64,000 nucleotides of DNA from Kribbella sp. NBC_00382 (GCF_036067295.1 NZ_CP107954.1:7750001-7814000); one strand, 5' to 3'. Shown: positions 1-9,218, numbered from the stretch's first letter. Notes: generated by a model from the sequence alone, not told the origin. Numbers and translations are program-made.

Positions 1-1428
1 CGACTGCGTCAGGAGGTACGACGCGGGCGCGACGACCAACCGGTAGCTCGACAGATCGGCCTCGGGATGAGCGAAGTCAACGACGATCTGGTCCTGCCAC
101 AGCCGCTCGTAGAAGGCATTCACACGTTCTCGATGCGACAGATCCTTACTCGGCCGCCACTCCAGGTCCTGCGCCCAGAATGACTCCCAGTCCCACAAGA
201 TCGCGGCGTCCGCCGTCACCTCTGAGCCCAGTACCTCGGCAAGCCGGCCGAGATCCCCGCCGAGCGAGCAGACCTCCGACCAGACCCGGCTCCTGGTCCC
301 GGCGTGCGGAAGCATCGCCGAGTGGAACTTCTCCGCTCCCGACCGCGAAGCCCGCCACTGGAAAAACATCACCCCGTCGGCGCCCCGGCCGAAGTGCGAC
401 AACGCATTCCTGGTCAACTCGCCGGACCGCTTGGCGAGGTTGCGCGGCTGCCAGTTGACGCTCGAGGTCGAGTGCTCCATCAACAACCACGGCCGGCCAC
501 GCGCGATCGAACGGGTCAGATCCGCCGAGAGTGCGAGGCCGACCTGGCTCCGCTCGTCCTCCGCGACCAGATAGTGATCGTTGGCCACGAGATCCACCTC
601 GTCGGCCCACTTCCACAGGTCCACCGATTCGCAGGTGCCTGCCATGAAGTTCGTGGTGATGGGCACACCGGGGCACTCGGTCCTGATGGCGTCCCGTTCC
701 GCGATGAAGCACTGCAGCAAGGCATCCGAGGTGAACCGGGCGAAGTCGAGCCGCTGTGCAGGGTTGACCACACTCGCCGAAACAGCCGGCGCGGACACAT
801 GCTCCCATTCGACGTACCGCTGTCCCCAGAACGCTGTTCCCCAGGCCCCGTTCAGCGCGTCCAAGGATGTGTACCGATCACGCAGCCACTCGCGGAACGC
901 ACGGACACTTTCATCGGAATAGCACTCGGACACAGGCGCGCCGTACTCGTTGTGCACATGCCAGACAGCAAGTGCCGGGTGGCTCCCATAGCGCTTGGCC
1001 AGCGCGGTCGCGATCGAAGTACTGGCCCGCCTGTACGCCGGTGAGCTCGGGCTTGCCATACCCCGGGAGCCGAATCCCAGAGTGGTGCCGTCCCGGGTAA
1101 CCACACGTGCTTCCGGGTGCTCGTGAAAGAACCAGGCCGGCGGCGACGCGGTCGGCGTACCGAGACTGATCCGGATCCCGGCGGCGTGCAGCAGCTCGAA
1201 CAGCCGGTCCATCCAGCCGAAGTCGTACTCGCCGGGCCGGGGCTCGATCATCGCCCAGGAAAAGATTCCGATGCTGACCAGGTTCACGCCGGCCTGACGC
1301 ATCAATTCGACGTCTTCCGGCCACAGCTCCTCAGGCCACTGCTCGGGGTTGTAGTCGCCCCCATAACTGACCGCGGACACCCCCGGCAGCCAGCCCGCCG
1401 ACGTGCTCCAGTTACCCGTGGATTCCAC
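1..1428 (-). CDS. GH42 beta-galactosidase, 3' end cut by window edge
   Basis: Retaining glycosidase predicted to release galactose from beta-galactosides in the cytoplasm. The 476 visible residues cover the GH42 TIM barrel and the start of the trimerisation domain; the C-terminus lies outside the window. The motif WHVHNEYG places the acid/base at Glu161, and LLMEHS places the nucleophile at Glu318. The N-terminal GGDYNPEQWP is the family hallmark. The start is GTG at 1428, preceded by GAAGGAGT at a normal distance. It is divergent from the sugar importer at 1590 and shares a control region with it, so imported oligosaccharide is probably its substrate. Exact substrate (lactose, galactan fragments, arabinogalactan) cannot be told from this sequence. 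Confidence 0.93.
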   Translation of the reverse strand, partial: MESTGNWSTSAGWLPGVSAVSYGGDYNPEQWPEELWPEDVELMRQAGVNLVSIGIFSWAMIEPRPGEYDFGWMDRLFELLHAAGIRISLGTPTASPPAWFFHEHPEARVVTRDGTTLGFGSRGMASPSSPAYRRASTSIATALAKRYGSHPALAVWHVHNEYGAPVSECYSDESVRAFREWLRDRYTSLDALNGAWGTAFWGQRYVEWEHVSAPAVSASVVNPAQRLDFARFTSDALLQCFIAERDAIRTECPGVPITTNFMAGTCESVDLWKWADEVDLVANDHYLVAEDERSQVGLALSADLTRSIARGRPWLLMEHSTSSVNWQPRNLAKRSGELTRNALSHFGRGADGVMFFQWRASRSGAEKFHSAMLPHAGTRSRVWSEVCSLGGDLGRLAEVLGSEVTADAAILWDWESFWAQDLEWRPSKDLSHRERVNAFYERLWQDQIVVDFAHPEADLSSYRLVVAPASYLLTQS

Positions 1429-1444
1429 CCAGACTCCTTCGATG

Positions 1445-1460
1445 CTGTGCACGCACACAG
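1445..1460. promoter_or_regulatory. Probable LacI-family operator, GH42 side
   Basis: Inverted repeat CTGTG-CACGCA-CACAG, 17 bp upstream of the GH42 start codon. It has the same half-sites and the same 6-bp gap as the site at 1533-1548. The central CG is usual for LacI-family operators. The likely binder is the regulator encoded at 4718. Confidence 0.55.
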
Positions 1461-1506
1461 CCGATTGACACCGCGCAACAGCTAGGAAACAGGATGAAAC
1501 ACGCTG

Positions 1507-1533
1507 TTGACAAGACCGTGAACTCGATATCAC
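1507..1533 (+). promoter_or_regulatory. Candidate promoter of sugar-import operon
   Basis: A perfect -35 hexamer TTGACA (1507-1512) is followed after 15 bp by TATCAC (1528-1533). The spacing is shorter than ideal, so the -10 assignment is weak. The adjoining operator overlaps the -10 and start region, as expected for repression. Confidence 0.4.
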
Positions 1534-1549
1534 TGTGAACGTGCACAGT
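1532..1549. promoter_or_regulatory. Probable LacI-family operator, importer side
   Basis: Imperfect 18-bp palindrome ACTGTGAACGTGCACAGT; 16 of 18 positions match its reverse complement. Half-sites CTGTG and CACAG and the 6-bp gap match the second site at 1445-1460. It lies 41 bp before the importer lipoprotein start. Confidence 0.6.
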
Positions 1550-1589
1550 CTGGCTCAGGACAGTGCACCCCTGCAGAGGAGAGAAGACG

Positions 1590-2906
1590 ATGCGACGACA
1601 CACCGGGTTCCGGCTGGCAGCCCTCGCGGCTGCCGCCGCACTGCTGGTGACGGGCTGCTCGAGCAACGGCGACACCCAGTCCACCGACAGCGCGCCGAAG
1701 GAGAACGTCAAGCTGACGTTCTGGACCTGGGCGCCCAACATGGACAAGGTGGTGGCCGGCTGGAACGCGACGCACCCCGAGATCCAGGTCACCGTGAACA
1801 AGCAGGACGGCGGGGACCCGGCGGTCACCAAGCTGCTCACGGCCATCAAGGCCGGCAGCGGCGCACCGGACCTCATGCAGGCCGAGTACCAGAAGATCCC
1901 CACGCTCGTCTCTGCCGACGCCTTGGCCGATATCTCGAAGCAGCTCGGTAGCGGTACCTCCGGCCACTTCCCCGAGAGCGTCTGGAAGTCCGTGACGCTG
2001 GGCAGCGACGCCGTGTACGGCGTACCGCAGGACTCCGGTCCGATGCAGTTCTACTACCGGGCGGACATCTTCAAGCAACTCGGCCTGACGGTACCGACCA
2101 CCTGGGACGAGTACGCGCAGACCGCGCAGAAGGTTCACGCCGCGGATCCCAAGAAGTACCTCGGCACGTTCTCCGCGAACGACCCGGGATGGTTCGTCGG
2201 GCTGGCCCAGCAGGCCGGTGCGTCCTGGTGGGGCATCGACGGCGAGTCCTGGTCCGTCTCGGTCGACGACGAGGCAACGCTCAGGGTGGCTGACTACTGG
2301 GGCGGACTGGTGGCATCCGGAGTCATCGACAACAAGCCGATGTACACGCCCGAGTGGAATGCCGCACTGAACAGTGGCAACCAGATCGGCTGGCTCTCGG
2401 CCGTCTGGGCGCCCGGTGTGCTCGCCGGTAGCGCGGCGGCGACCAAGGGCAAGTGGGCAATGGCTCCGATGCCACAATGGTCGAAGGACCAGCCGGCGAC
2501 CGGTAACTGGGGCGGCTCGGCGACCTCGGTCACCTCGCAGTCCAAGCACCCGGCCGAAGCTGCCAAGTTCGCGGAGTGGCTGAACACCGACCCCGGGTCG
2601 GTGGACGCACTGGCCAAGGTCAGCGGCGTGTATCCGGCCGACCAGCCCGGTCAGAGCTCCGCCTTGTCGGCGCCGCCGGCCTTCTTCTCCGGCCAGGCCG
2701 ACTTCTACAAGGTGGCGGCCGAGACCGCGAAGACCGCGCGCAGCTTCACCTTCGGCCCGAACCTCAACGTGACCTACTCCGCCTATACCGACGAGTTCGG
2801 CAAGGCCGCCGAAGCCCGGTCCCGCAGTGGGTTCACCGCGGCGGTGAAGGCGATGCAGAAGACGACACTGGACAACCTCAAGAGCTCAGGGTTCTCGGTC
2901 AAGTGA
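1590..2906 (+). CDS. ABC sugar importer, substrate-binding lipoprotein
   Basis: Extracytoplasmic sugar-binding protein (438 residues, family 1 type) that delivers oligosaccharide to the permeases encoded next. A lipoprotein signal peptide ends in LLVTGC with the lipid-anchored Cys near residue 24, so the protein is held on the outer face of the membrane. The ATG at 1590 is chosen because AGAGGAGAG lies just upstream and the signal peptide then begins with MRRHTG; an in-frame GTG at 1563 would put residues ahead of the signal. First gene of an operon with two permeases and a LacI regulator, divergent from GH42. Galacto-oligosaccharide is the likely ligand, inferred from that neighbour. Confidence 0.92.
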   Translation: MRRHTGFRLAALAAAAALLVTGCSSNGDTQSTDSAPKENVKLTFWTWAPNMDKVVAGWNATHPEIQVTVNKQDGGDPAVTKLLTAIKAGSGAPDLMQAEYQKIPTLVSADALADISKQLGSGTSGHFPESVWKSVTLGSDAVYGVPQDSGPMQFYYRADIFKQLGLTVPTTWDEYAQTAQKVHAADPKKYLGTFSANDPGWFVGLAQQAGASWWGIDGESWSVSVDDEATLRVADYWGGLVASGVIDNKPMYTPEWNAALNSGNQIGWLSAVWAPGVLAGSAAATKGKWAMAPMPQWSKDQPATGNWGGSATSVTSQSKHPAEAAKFAEWLNTDPGSVDALAKVSGVYPADQPGQSSALSAPPAFFSGQADFYKVAAETAKTARSFTFGPNLNVTYSAYTDEFGKAAEARSRSGFTAAVKAMQKTTLDNLKSSGFSVK

Positions 2907-3820
2907 AGATCTCGTCGAGCACCCGCCGCAGATCTACAGCGCCGTACCTTTTCATCGCTCCCGCGGTGCTGCTCTTCGGCGCGTTCCTCGCCCTCCCCAT
3001 CGGCTATGCCGTCTACCTCAGCCTCCGGACCGTCAAGGTCCGGGGCCTGGGGCTCGGCAAGGGTTCCCGCGAACAGGTCTGGGCCGGATTGTCGAACTAC
3101 TCCAAGGCGGTCACCGATCCGGACTTCGCCGCGAGCGTGCTGCGGGTGGCGGCGTACGGCGTGCTCGTAGTACCGGCGATGCTCGGCCTGGCGCTCCTGT
3201 TCGCTCTGCTCCTGGACACTCCCCGAGCCCGGGCACGGAGGTTCTCCCGGCTGGCGATCTTCTTGCCCTACGCGGTCCCAGCAGTCATCTCCTCACTGCT
3301 CTGGGGATTTCTGTACCTGCCGTCGGTCAGTCCGCTGTACTTCGTCAGCGATCGGCTCGGCTGGGACCTTCCCAACGCGTTGTCGTCGGGCTCGGTGATC
3401 TACTCGGTCGCCAATATCGCTGTCTGGGGTGGCGTCGGGTTCAACATGGTCGTCATCTACACGGCCCTCAAGGCGATCCCGACCGACATCTACGAGGCGG
3501 CCAAACTGGACGGCTGCAGCGAACTGGCCATCGCCTGGCGGATCAAGGTGCCGGTGGTGCTGCCGTCCCTGATCATGACGTTCGTCTTCTCGCTGATCGC
3601 CACCCTGCAGGTCTTCGCCGAACCGGTGACCCTGCGACCGCTGACAAACACCATCTCCAGCACCTGGACCCCACTGATGAAGGTGTACCGCGACGCCTTC
3701 ACCCGTGACGACCTGAACTCGGCAGCCGCGACCTCGGTGATCATCGCCGTGGCAACCTTCGTGCTGTCGTTCGGCTTCCTCCGACTGGTGCAGAACCGCG
3801 CCTTCAGCCAGGAGAACTGA
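2903..3820 (+). CDS. ABC sugar importer, MalF-type permease
   Basis: Integral membrane subunit of the importer (305 residues, about six membrane segments). The EAA loop reads EAAKLDGCSELAIAW followed by KVPVVLPS, the site that docks the ATPase. The GTG start at 2903 overlaps the lipoprotein stop (GTGA), so translation is coupled. No ATPase gene is present in this operon; in actinobacteria such importers usually share a multi-sugar ATPase of the MsiK type encoded elsewhere. Confidence 0.9.
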   Translation: MKISSSTRRRSTAPYLFIAPAVLLFGAFLALPIGYAVYLSLRTVKVRGLGLGKGSREQVWAGLSNYSKAVTDPDFAASVLRVAAYGVLVVPAMLGLALLFALLLDTPRARARRFSRLAIFLPYAVPAVISSLLWGFLYLPSVSPLYFVSDRLGWDLPNALSSGSVIYSVANIAVWGGVGFNMVVIYTALKAIPTDIYEAAKLDGCSELAIAWRIKVPVVLPSLIMTFVFSLIATLQVFAEPVTLRPLTNTISSTWTPLMKVYRDAFTRDDLNSAAATSVIIAVATFVLSFGFLRLVQNRAFSQEN

Positions 3821-4716
3821 TGACGACCACTCTGTCTGCCCCGACGACCAGGCCGTCCGAATCCATCGTCCGCCGACGCGGGCGGAAGGTGGGATCCAGT
3901 CCGGTCAGCACCGCGATCCTGCTGATCGGCGCGGCGTACTGCCTGCTCCCGGTCCTCTGGGTTCTGATCGCCTCGTCGAAGAGCGGCACCGAACTGTTCT
4001 CGACCTTCACCTTCGCCCCGTCGAGCCACTTGTTCGACAACATCGCCGACCTCACGGCGTACCGGGGCGGGCTCTTCTGGCGATGGATGGCGAACACCGC
4101 CCTGTACGCCGGGGTCGGCGGCGTCCTGTCGACGGTGGTGTCCGCCGCCGCGGGCTACGGCCTGGCGAAGTACTCGTTCAGCGGCAAGCAAAGCATCTTC
4201 AACGTACTGCTCGCCGGAGTACTCGTACCCAGCGTGGTGCTGGCGGTCCCGCAGTACCTGCTGCTCGCCAAGCTGGGTCTCACGAACACCTACTGGGCAG
4301 TCCTGCTGCCGAGCATCATCAGCCCGTACGGGATCTACCTGGCCCGGATCTACGCGGCGGCGGCAGTCCCCGATGACGTGGTCGAGGCAGCTCGGACCGA
4401 CGGCGCCGGTGACTTCCGCATCTTCCGGTCGATCGCCTCACCGCTGATGGCACCCGGACTCGTGACGGTGTTCCTGTTCCAGTTCGTGGCGATCTGGAAC
4501 AACTTCCTCCTGCCGTACATCATGCTCGGCAACGACAAGCTCTTCCCGTTGACAGTCGGCCTGTCGGGGCTGCTCAACCAAGGGGCGGCGCAGCCGAGTC
4601 TGTACACCTCGGTGATCACCGGATCCCTCCTGTCCATCTTGCCGCTGCTCGCGCTGTTCCTGACCCTCCAGCGATACTGGAAGGTCGACCTGGCTGCCGG
4701 CGCCGTTAAGAGTTGA
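3820..4716 (+). CDS. ABC sugar importer, MalG-type permease
   Basis: Second membrane subunit (298 residues). A charged N-terminal stretch of about 30 residues precedes the first membrane segment (AILLIGAAYCLLPVLWVLIA). The EAA loop is VEAARTDGAGDFRIFRSIA. The ATG overlaps the previous stop by one base (TGATG), so the two permeases are translationally coupled and probably made in equal amount. It acts with the 2903 gene as the heterodimeric pore. Confidence 0.9.
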   Translation: MTTTLSAPTTRPSESIVRRRGRKVGSSPVSTAILLIGAAYCLLPVLWVLIASSKSGTELFSTFTFAPSSHLFDNIADLTAYRGGLFWRWMANTALYAGVGGVLSTVVSAAAGYGLAKYSFSGKQSIFNVLLAGVLVPSVVLAVPQYLLLAKLGLTNTYWAVLLPSIISPYGIYLARIYAAAAVPDDVVEAARTDGAGDFRIFRSIASPLMAPGLVTVFLFQFVAIWNNFLLPYIMLGNDKLFPLTVGLSGLLNQGAAQPSLYTSVITGSLLSILPLLALFLTLQRYWKVDLAAGAVKS

Positions 4717-4717
4717 G

Positions 4718-5752
4718 GTGACACTAGACTCGACCTCCGTGACCCAGAACGGCGGCCGTAAGCGACCAACCATCAAGGATGTGGCCGTCGTTGCCGGCGT
4801 GTCCCGAGGCACAGTCTCCCGGGTGCTCAACGGCGGCCACTGGGTGTCTCCGGAGGCGTTGACAGCGGTCGAAGCCGCGATCCGCTCGACCGGATACGCG
4901 GCGAACAGGCACGCGCGAAGCCTGGTCACCGGCCGGGCGAACTCAGTCGCCTTCCTCCTGACCGAGCCGCAACAACTGCTCTTCGAGGATCCGAACTTCT
5001 CGGTCCTGCTCCGCGGCGCGGCCGACGCCCTCGCCAAACAGGACATGCCCCTGCTGCTGATGGTCGCCGGTACGGCGGCAGAGCGGCGCCGCGTCACCGA
5101 CTACGTCACCGCCGGCCACGTCGACGGAGTGCTGCTGATCTCGTCACACGCAGACGACCCGGTCGTCGCGTCCCTGCTCCGTGAACAGATCCCCATCGTC
5201 GCCTGCGGGATGCCGCTCGGCTACGAAGGAAAGGTCGGATACGTCGCCGCGGACGACGTGACCGGAGCCCGCGAGATGGTTCGGCACCTCCACGAGACCG
5301 GCCGCAAGCACATCGCCACCATCACCGGCCCGATGGACACCCCCGGTGGGGTTCAGCGACTCCAGGGCTACCGCACGGAACTCGGCGACTCCTACGACAA
5401 GGGACTGGTTGCCCACGGCGACTACTCGCGTGCCGGAGGCCAGCGCGCAATGGCAGAACTGCTCGCCGCCCGACCCGAGATCGACGCGGTCTTCGTCGCC
5501 TCCGACCTGATGGCCGCAGGCGCCCTGACAACCCTCGCCATCCTCGGCAAGCGGGTACCACAAGACGTCGCCGTCGGCGGCTTCGACGACTCCTGGCTGG
5601 CCGAAACCCTGGCGCCGACGCTGACCACCATGCGCCAGCCGTTCGAACGCATCAGCAGCGAGATGGTCCGCCTCCTCGGCGAGGTCATCAACGGCGAACA
5701 ACCCGCCACCGTCATCCTCCCCACCACTCTCATCCGGCGTGAATCCACCTGA
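4718..5752 (+). CDS. LacI-family transcriptional regulator of the galactoside module
   Basis: Cytoplasmic repressor (344 residues). The N-terminal helix-turn-helix and hinge read TIKDVAVVAGVSRGTVSRVL at about residues 18-37, followed by a periplasmic-binding-protein-like sensor domain to the C-terminus. It starts at GTG 4718, one base after the permease stop; an in-frame GTG at 4739 is a possible alternative. As last gene of the importer operon it probably autoregulates and binds the two CTGTG-N6-CACAG sites at 1445 and 1532, controlling GH42 and the importer together. The inducer is unknown; a galactoside is the obvious guess. Confidence 0.9.
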   Translation: MTLDSTSVTQNGGRKRPTIKDVAVVAGVSRGTVSRVLNGGHWVSPEALTAVEAAIRSTGYAANRHARSLVTGRANSVAFLLTEPQQLLFEDPNFSVLLRGAADALAKQDMPLLLMVAGTAAERRRVTDYVTAGHVDGVLLISSHADDPVVASLLREQIPIVACGMPLGYEGKVGYVAADDVTGAREMVRHLHETGRKHIATITGPMDTPGGVQRLQGYRTELGDSYDKGLVAHGDYSRAGGQRAMAELLAARPEIDAVFVASDLMAAGALTTLAILGKRVPQDVAVGGFDDSWLAETLAPTLTTMRQPFERISSEMVRLLGEVINGEQPATVILPTTLIRREST

Positions 5753-5926
5753 CCGAGAGGTCGACCTCACTGATCGGCCAGGTCGGCAGCGCCGATCCTC
5801 GACGCTGCGTTGTCCAGAATCTCCTCGATAGGTGGACTCCTGAGGTCGCCCGTCGCCCTCAGCTGAGCACAGACCGCCGCTCGCTGCCCGGCGTTCAGCA
5901 CATCCTGGCTGACCGATCTGATCGGT
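5753..5926. other. Gap before integrase remnant; possible gene debris
   Basis: No complete gene is seen. The minus strand between about 5950 and 5767 is open and translates to a plausible polar C-terminal tail (QRAAVCAQLRATGDLRSPPI), but no start or homology is recognised. It may be the end of a gene destroyed when the integrase-bearing element came in or decayed. Confidence 0.3.
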
Positions 5927-6603
5927 GTGTACGGCCCGTCGACGGCCCGGAGTGCGTTCCTGGTGCTGTATAGATGCCTCGAGCTTGCGACCGCCGACGA
6001 ACTCATCAAACGCAACCCTGGTCAGTCAAAGATCGTCAAGAAGCCCGCTCGCCGGTTCTCGCAAGTGTCTTCGCCCTGCCGAAGAACGACAAAGAGCGCA
6101 TTGTGCCCATGTCTCCGTCGCTGGCCAAGCTGGTCAAGGAGCGCATCGAGCAGTTCGGTACAACGACCATCTCCCTGCCGTGGGAGCAAGTTGATGGCCA
6201 ACTCCAGGAGCACGATCTGCTGTTCGTCTGGTCGGACAACAAGGTAATCCGAGCGGGCGTTTACAACCTGATGATCTGGAAGCCTGCACTCGCGGCAATT
6301 GGCGTCATCGCGCCGCCGGTCAAGGGCAAGTGGGGCCGATGGATCTTCAAGACCGACTACACGAAGGGGATGCATGCGCTGCGCCACTACTTCGCCAGCA
6401 TCACGCTGGCGGATGGTGTCAACATCAAGGAGCTGTCCGAGTACCTCGGACATTACGATCCCGGGTTCACGCTACAGATGTATACCCACATGCTCCCGTC
6501 GTCCTACGACCGCGCCAGGCAGGCAGTCGACCGCCGGCTCGAGCGACTTTCTTCGCGGCTGACGGAGCAGGGACGGAGCAGGGATGATTCCGCCGCGGCC
6601 TGA
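5927..6603 (+). pseudogene. Tyrosine recombinase (integrase) remnant, frameshifted
   Basis: Decayed phage- or plasmid-type integrase. The catalytic C-terminal half reads in one frame from about 6070 to 6603: HALRHYFAS supplies the His-x-x-Arg box, SEYLGHYDP the second His, and MYTHM the nucleophilic Tyr. Another frame, from 5927 to about 6055, encodes ELATADELIKRNP, which matches the end of the integrase core-binding domain (usual form DELIARNP). The two parts are in different frames and the first catalytic Arg region is missing, so at least one frameshift and a deletion are needed. No N-terminal domain, excisionase or attachment repeat was found. Confidence 0.75.
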
Positions 6604-6675
6604 GGCCTGGCATACGGGCCGCCGACGACCCGGCATCTACCGGTCGATGAGCTGCCGAATCCCTTCTAGTTAAGG

Positions 6676-7893
6676 CTATTTCAGCTCAGCCGAGGTTTTC
6701 CCAAGCAGTCTCCTCGCGACGATTAGTTGCTGGATTTGTTGGGTGCCTTCGAAGATGTCGAGAATCTTCGAGTCGCGGGCCCATTTTTCCAGGAGTTCGT
6801 GTTCGGAGTAGCCGATGCTGCCGGCTAGTTCTACGCAGCGGAGGGTGATGTCGTTGGCTGTTCGGCCGGCTTTGGCTTTGGCCATGGAGGCTTGGAGGGA
6901 GTTGGGCTGGGAGTTGTCGGCCATCCAGGCTGCTTGGAGGGTCAGGAGGTAGGCGGCTTCCCAGTCGGCCTCCATCTGGAGGTACGAGGCCGCGGCGGCG
7001 GGCTGCATGAAGACCGGCCGGTCGTAGTCGACCCCGACGCCAGCCTCCGACAACAGCGATCGGGTGACTTCAAGAGACGCGCGGGCGCAACCAACAGCCA
7101 TCGCGGCGACGAGGGGGCGGGTGTTGTCGAAGGTCTGCATGACGCCTGCGAAGCCTTTGTCTGCGTCGATCTCGGGGCTGCCGAGCAAGTTGGCGGCAGG
7201 CACTCGGCAGTTCTCGAAGCGGATCGTGGCGGTGTCCGACGAGCGGATCCCGAGCTTGTGTTCGAGCCGTTCGACCGTCATCCCCGGTGTGTCCTTGAAG
7301 ACGACGAAGGACTTGATGGCGGCCCGCCCGACGGACTTGTCCAGCGTTGCCCATACCACCACGGCATCGCAGCGCCCACCCGCGGTGACGAAGATCTTCT
7401 CGCCGTTGATCACGTAGTCATCGCCATCGAGCCGTGCGGTCGTCCGGATACTCGCCGAATCCGAGCCACACTCAGGCTCGGTGATCGCCATCCCCGCCCA
7501 AACACCGTCAAAGCGCCGCAGCTGCTCATCCGACGCGACCGACGCGATCGCCGAGTTCCCCAACCCCTGCCGCGGCATCGACAACAACAGCCCGACATCA
7601 CCCCAGCACATCTCCATGATCGAGAGCACCGACGACAGGTTCGACCCGTTCTTCACCTTGCCGTCATCATCTTCAGCACCAGCAGTACGCCGTACGCCGC
7701 CGGCTCCCGCGCCCGATCCGGTCCCCGACGCCCCCAGCCCGTCGACCATCGCCGCGAGCATGTCGAGTTCCTTGGGATAGGCGTGCTCAGCCAGGTCATA
7801 CTCACGCGAGTTCGGCCGCAACATCTCCGCCGCCACCTGATGCGCCTGATTGATGAACGCGCGGAACTTCCGCGGAGTCTCGAGGTTGATCAT
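6676..7893 (-). CDS. Acyl-CoA dehydrogenase
   Basis: FAD-dependent alpha,beta-dehydrogenation of an acyl-CoA (405 residues). Typical middle-domain motif AITEPECGSDSASI and C-terminal DIFEGTQQIQQLIVARRLLG, whose Glu is the catalytic base position of medium-chain-type enzymes. A Gly/Ala-rich low-complexity stretch at about residues 57-75 interrupts the N-terminal helical domain. The ATG at 7893 overlaps the stop of the upstream paralogue (ATGA), so the two are coupled. Two unlike subunits encoded side by side recall the alpha2-beta2 FadE pairs of mycobacterial steroid catabolism; whether they form a mixed tetramer here is inference. Confidence 0.88.
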   Translation of the reverse strand: MINLETPRKFRAFINQAHQVAAEMLRPNSREYDLAEHAYPKELDMLAAMVDGLGASGTGSGAGAGGVRRTAGAEDDDGKVKNGSNLSSVLSIMEMCWGDVGLLLSMPRQGLGNSAIASVASDEQLRRFDGVWAGMAITEPECGSDSASIRTTARLDGDDYVINGEKIFVTAGGRCDAVVVWATLDKSVGRAAIKSFVVFKDTPGMTVERLEHKLGIRSSDTATIRFENCRVPAANLLGSPEIDADKGFAGVMQTFDNTRPLVAAMAVGCARASLEVTRSLLSEAGVGVDYDRPVFMQPAAAASYLQMEADWEAAYLLTLQAAWMADNSQPNSLQASMAKAKAGRTANDITLRCVELAGSIGYSEHELLEKWARDSKILDIFEGTQQIQQLIVARRLLGKTSAELK

Positions 7894-9218
7894 CAGACCA
7901 GCACCGCACCTTCCATGACGCCGATGGCCCGCAAATCCCGGTACCACCGCTCAACCGGATGCTCCTTGACGAACCCATGCCCACCGAGCAGTTGCACCCC
8001 ATCCGTCCCGATCTGCATCCCCTTCTCGGTGCACAGCCGCCGCGCCAGCGCGACCTCGCGAGCGAACGGAAGCCCTTGCTCAGCACGCGATCCGGCCCGG
8101 TACGTGACCAGCCGCATCCCCTCGAGCTCGATCGCGATGTTCGCGACCATGAACGCGACCGACTGCCGATGACTGATCGGCTCGCCGAACGCAGTCCGCT
8201 CGTTCACGTACGGCGTGACGTAGTCGAGCACAGCCTTAGCAGTACCGAGCGAAAGCGCACACCACCCCAGCCGCGACAGCCGGATGCACTCGGCATAGTC
8301 CTCGAGCGTCCCCAACTGCACAGCCGGTACGTCGTCCAGCAACACGCGACTCAGCGAGGCCGCCCGCAACCCCATCGACGGCTCAGCCTCGATCGTCACA
8401 CCCGGATGCTCCGACTCGACCAGGAACAACGCCGGCCCTTGATCCTCCAGCTGAGCGGCGATCACGAAGACCTCAGCCTCAGCACCACGCGGCACCAGCG
8501 ACTTGACCCCGTTGAGCAAATGGCCAGTTCGTTGCCTAGTCGCCCTAGTCTTCAACGCAAAAGGATCGAACAACGCGCGCGGCTCCACGATCGCGAGTGC
8601 GGCGGCCGGTACCGACTCACCCGTGAAGGCCGGCAGGTACGTCGCCTGCTGCGTCTCGTCGCCCCACAACGAGATCGCCGTGCTGACCGCGGCCGGCGCC
8701 AGACACGCAACAGCCTGCCCCATATCGCCATGCGCCATCGCTTCGGCGACCAGTACTCCGGTCATCGCCGACCGCTCGCTGACGATCCCACCGAGCTCTT
8801 CCGGTACTTCGATCAGGCTCAACCCAAGCTCCGCCGACTGCGCGAGCACCTTGGCATCCGTAGTACCGGCGACATCAGCCTCGGCCGCGGCGGGGCGCAG
8901 TACCTCGGCGGCGTACTCCGTGACGACACCGACCACCATCTGCTGGTCCTCGGTCGGAGTCAGGTCGAACCGCCCGCTCCCCTTGGCCGCCGGCAGCCGC
9001 GACGGCTTGGCCAGCTTCGAGGCCGCTACGAAGCTCCGCGTCAACGCCCCAGCCGTCCGGAATCCGGTCTTGGTCGCCTCGAACACCACCCGCTCGGCCT
9101 GCTTGCGCAACCCGAACCGATCGATCGCCCGCGACTTCGCCAGCCGGTTCAGCAGCGCGACCCCGACCCCGATCGGATCCCGCCGGCGGCTGGGCTTCGC
9201 ACTCTCCTGGATGGCCAT
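7893..9218 (-). CDS. Acyl-CoA dehydrogenase, second subunit type
   Basis: Acyl-CoA dehydrogenase homologue of 441 residues, with an N-terminal extension of about 75 basic residues before the helical domain (DLTPTEDQQMVVGVV). The C-terminal part keeps GGHGFVKEHPVERWYRDLR, but the protein ends at VMEGAVLV: the Glu aligned with the catalytic base is nearly the last residue and the usual following helix is absent. The FAD-contacting region ALAIVEPRALFDPFALKTRA is divergent from the AxTEPxxGSD consensus. These differences suggest a specialised or mostly structural partner of the 6676 gene. Start ATG 9218; an earlier frame extension lacks a signal for translation. Confidence 0.82.
   Translation of the reverse strand: MAIQESAKPSRRRDPIGVGVALLNRLAKSRAIDRFGLRKQAERVVFEATKTGFRTAGALTRSFVAASKLAKPSRLPAAKGSGRFDLTPTEDQQMVVGVVTEYAAEVLRPAAAEADVAGTTDAKVLAQSAELGLSLIEVPEELGGIVSERSAMTGVLVAEAMAHGDMGQAVACLAPAAVSTAISLWGDETQQATYLPAFTGESVPAAALAIVEPRALFDPFALKTRATRQRTGHLLNGVKSLVPRGAEAEVFVIAAQLEDQGPALFLVESEHPGVTIEAEPSMGLRAASLSRVLLDDVPAVQLGTLEDYAECIRLSRLGWCALSLGTAKAVLDYVTPYVNERTAFGEPISHRQSVAFMVANIAIELEGMRLVTYRAGSRAEQGLPFAREVALARRLCTEKGMQIGTDGVQLLGGHGFVKEHPVERWYRDLRAIGVMEGAVLV

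Noticed and set aside
304..1044. Long plus-strand open frame opposite the beta-galactosidase
   Set aside because: It is the antisense shadow of the GH42 gene and gives no recognisable protein.
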